A stretch of 11,495 bases of DNA from Thermus sp. JCM 17653 (GTDB taxonomy: Bacteria; Deinococcota; Deinococci; Deinococcales; Thermaceae): contig BBBN01000029.1 in NCBI GenBank assembly GCA_001311585.1, positions 1-11,495 of the forward strand. The letters run 5' to 3'. This document shows positions 10,761 through 11,495 of the stretch, one piece after another (positions within the stretch are counted from its first letter, which is position 1; each line of letters starts with the position of its first letter). The notes below the pieces were generated by a model, which did not search any database, was not told where the DNA came from, and was given only the letters and a program-made list of their open reading frames with translations. The position numbers and the translations under genes are program-made.

Positions 10761-11495
10761 CCCTCTCTAAGTTCCTTCAGAACACTTTCCAGGAGCTTTA
10801 CCCGCAACGAGACCACAAAGGGCTGGTACGGCTCAAAGTACACGTAGGAGTAGCCAATGATGGGCTCGGACAGAAGGAAGTCGGCCACGAAAGCGAACGA
10901 GGCTTTGGCCCTCTTAAGGGCTTTGACGTCCTCTTCACTGGAAAGATGCTTAACCAGAAAATTCTCCGTCTGGGACAGGATCTCCATAGGGATGCTTGCA
11001 GGGGACTGCGTGGAGTAGAGCATGCCGATCCCGTATTTCCTCCCTTCCTTGGCCACGCGGTAAAAGATACTCTCCTCTTCCCCAAGGACGTTGTGGGCCT
11101 CCTCTAAGACCACCACGAAGTTAGCCTGGCGCTCACCATAGAGTTCTATGGCCCTCTCAAAGAGAGAGGTCATGAGGCGCTGAACGAAGAAGGTGGCTCC
11201 GTCCCCTAGCGAGGGAAGGTCGAGAACCACAACCTTTCCCTTCTCTTTAAGGAGATCCTCTCCTATGGCTTCGATGAAATTCTTTTCTTTTCCCGGAGCG
11301 TGGAAGGCCTTGAGGAAGGAGAAAACTTTGGCCCAGGTGTAGAGTTCCCTGGCTCCCCCAGTGTCGCTCTCTTCTTTGTTTTCGCTTGAGCTTCCCCTTC
11401 CTCCCCTTCCTCTTCCCCCTCTCTGACTACCCGAATCCAGACGCTCCTGAAGGTTCTTCCACACCTCGTTATCCGCAAGCTTATATTCCTTCGTG
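10751..11495 (-). CDS. HerA-like (DUF87/FtsK-superfamily) ATPase, C-terminal part, cut by right edge
   Basis: The frame is open through the window end without a stop, so the 247 visible residues are the C-terminal part; the GTG at 11464 is not a convincing start. Walker B is NFVVVLEEAHN (11090-11119 region), followed by KEGRKYGIGMLYSTQSP, the arginine-finger and sensor segment of HerA/VirB4-like hexameric translocases, then EILSQTENFLVKHL. The P-loop lies upstream, outside. Before Walker B is an Arg/Gly-rich stretch, QRGGRGRGGRG, then a Ser/Glu-rich linker. HerA partners are usually NurA nucleases, or SIR2 or other effectors in defence modules; none is visible here. GC is clearly lower than in the pur genes, suggesting transfer. 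The frame is clean, with no indel signs. The exact subfamily is uncertain. Confidence 0.8.
   Translation of the reverse strand, partial: TKEYKLADNEVWKNLQERLDSGSQRGGRGRGGRGSSSENKEESDTGGARELYTWAKVFSFLKAFHAPGKEKNFIEAIGEDLLKEKGKVVVLDLPSLGDGATFFVQRLMTSLFERAIELYGERQANFVVVLEEAHNVLGEEESIFYRVAKEGRKYGIGMLYSTQSPASIPMEILSQTENFLVKHLSSEEDVKALKRAKASFAFVADFLLSEPIIGYSYVYFEPYQPFVVSLRVKLLESVLKELREGVN

Noticed and set aside
10724..11107. Plus-strand frame opposite the HerA-like ATPase
   Set aside because: It overlaps the Walker B and sensor codons of the minus-strand gene and has no recognisable domain.

Overview
The window looks like chromosome of a Thermus species (Deinococcota). The coding DNA is very GC-rich, and the proteins are short-linker, Arg/Glu/Leu-rich versions of familiar enzymes. 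This is inference from composition and protein style; no search was run.

Layout. Almost everything is on the minus strand, so it reads right to left. Positions 10463 down to 2649 hold a tightly packed purine operon: purB, a DUF433/DUF5615 toxin-antitoxin-like pair, purC, purS, purQ, a HAD-family phosphatase, purL and purF. From purS onward, neighbouring genes overlap by a few bases, which implies translational coupling. PurF starts the pathway from PRPP. PurL, PurQ and PurS form the three-subunit FGAM synthase. PurC makes SAICAR. PurB acts twice, releasing AICAR and later AMP. Next, 2344 to 1124 is glyA (serine hydroxymethyltransferase, supplying glycine and one-carbon units) with a likely leaderless promoter, followed by recN (DNA repair), which is cut by the left edge. 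A small LapA-like membrane protein is on the plus strand, between purF and glyA.

The right end is different. A divergent intergenic region (10464-10569) leads into a MntA-type nucleotidyltransferase truncated just after its GSYARGE motif. Converging on it is the C-terminal part of a HerA-like P-loop ATPase with visibly lower GC (about 45-55% in two 60-base samples, against about 65% in a purB sample) and an Arg/Gly-rich linker. This is probably the edge of an acquired island whose main part lies beyond base 11495.

Quality warning. Seven conserved genes (recN, glyA, the LapA-like gene, purF, purL, the HAD gene, purC) are broken by about 20 frameshift sites. By my reading all are base losses, nearly all in G/C runs. 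Restoring about 22 bases rebuilds every frame, with plausible family lengths (for example 407 codons for GlyA and 726 for PurL). The simplest reading is sequencing or assembly error, not gene decay. The DUF5615 toxin is an exception: it appears to lack about 13 bases covering its first motif.
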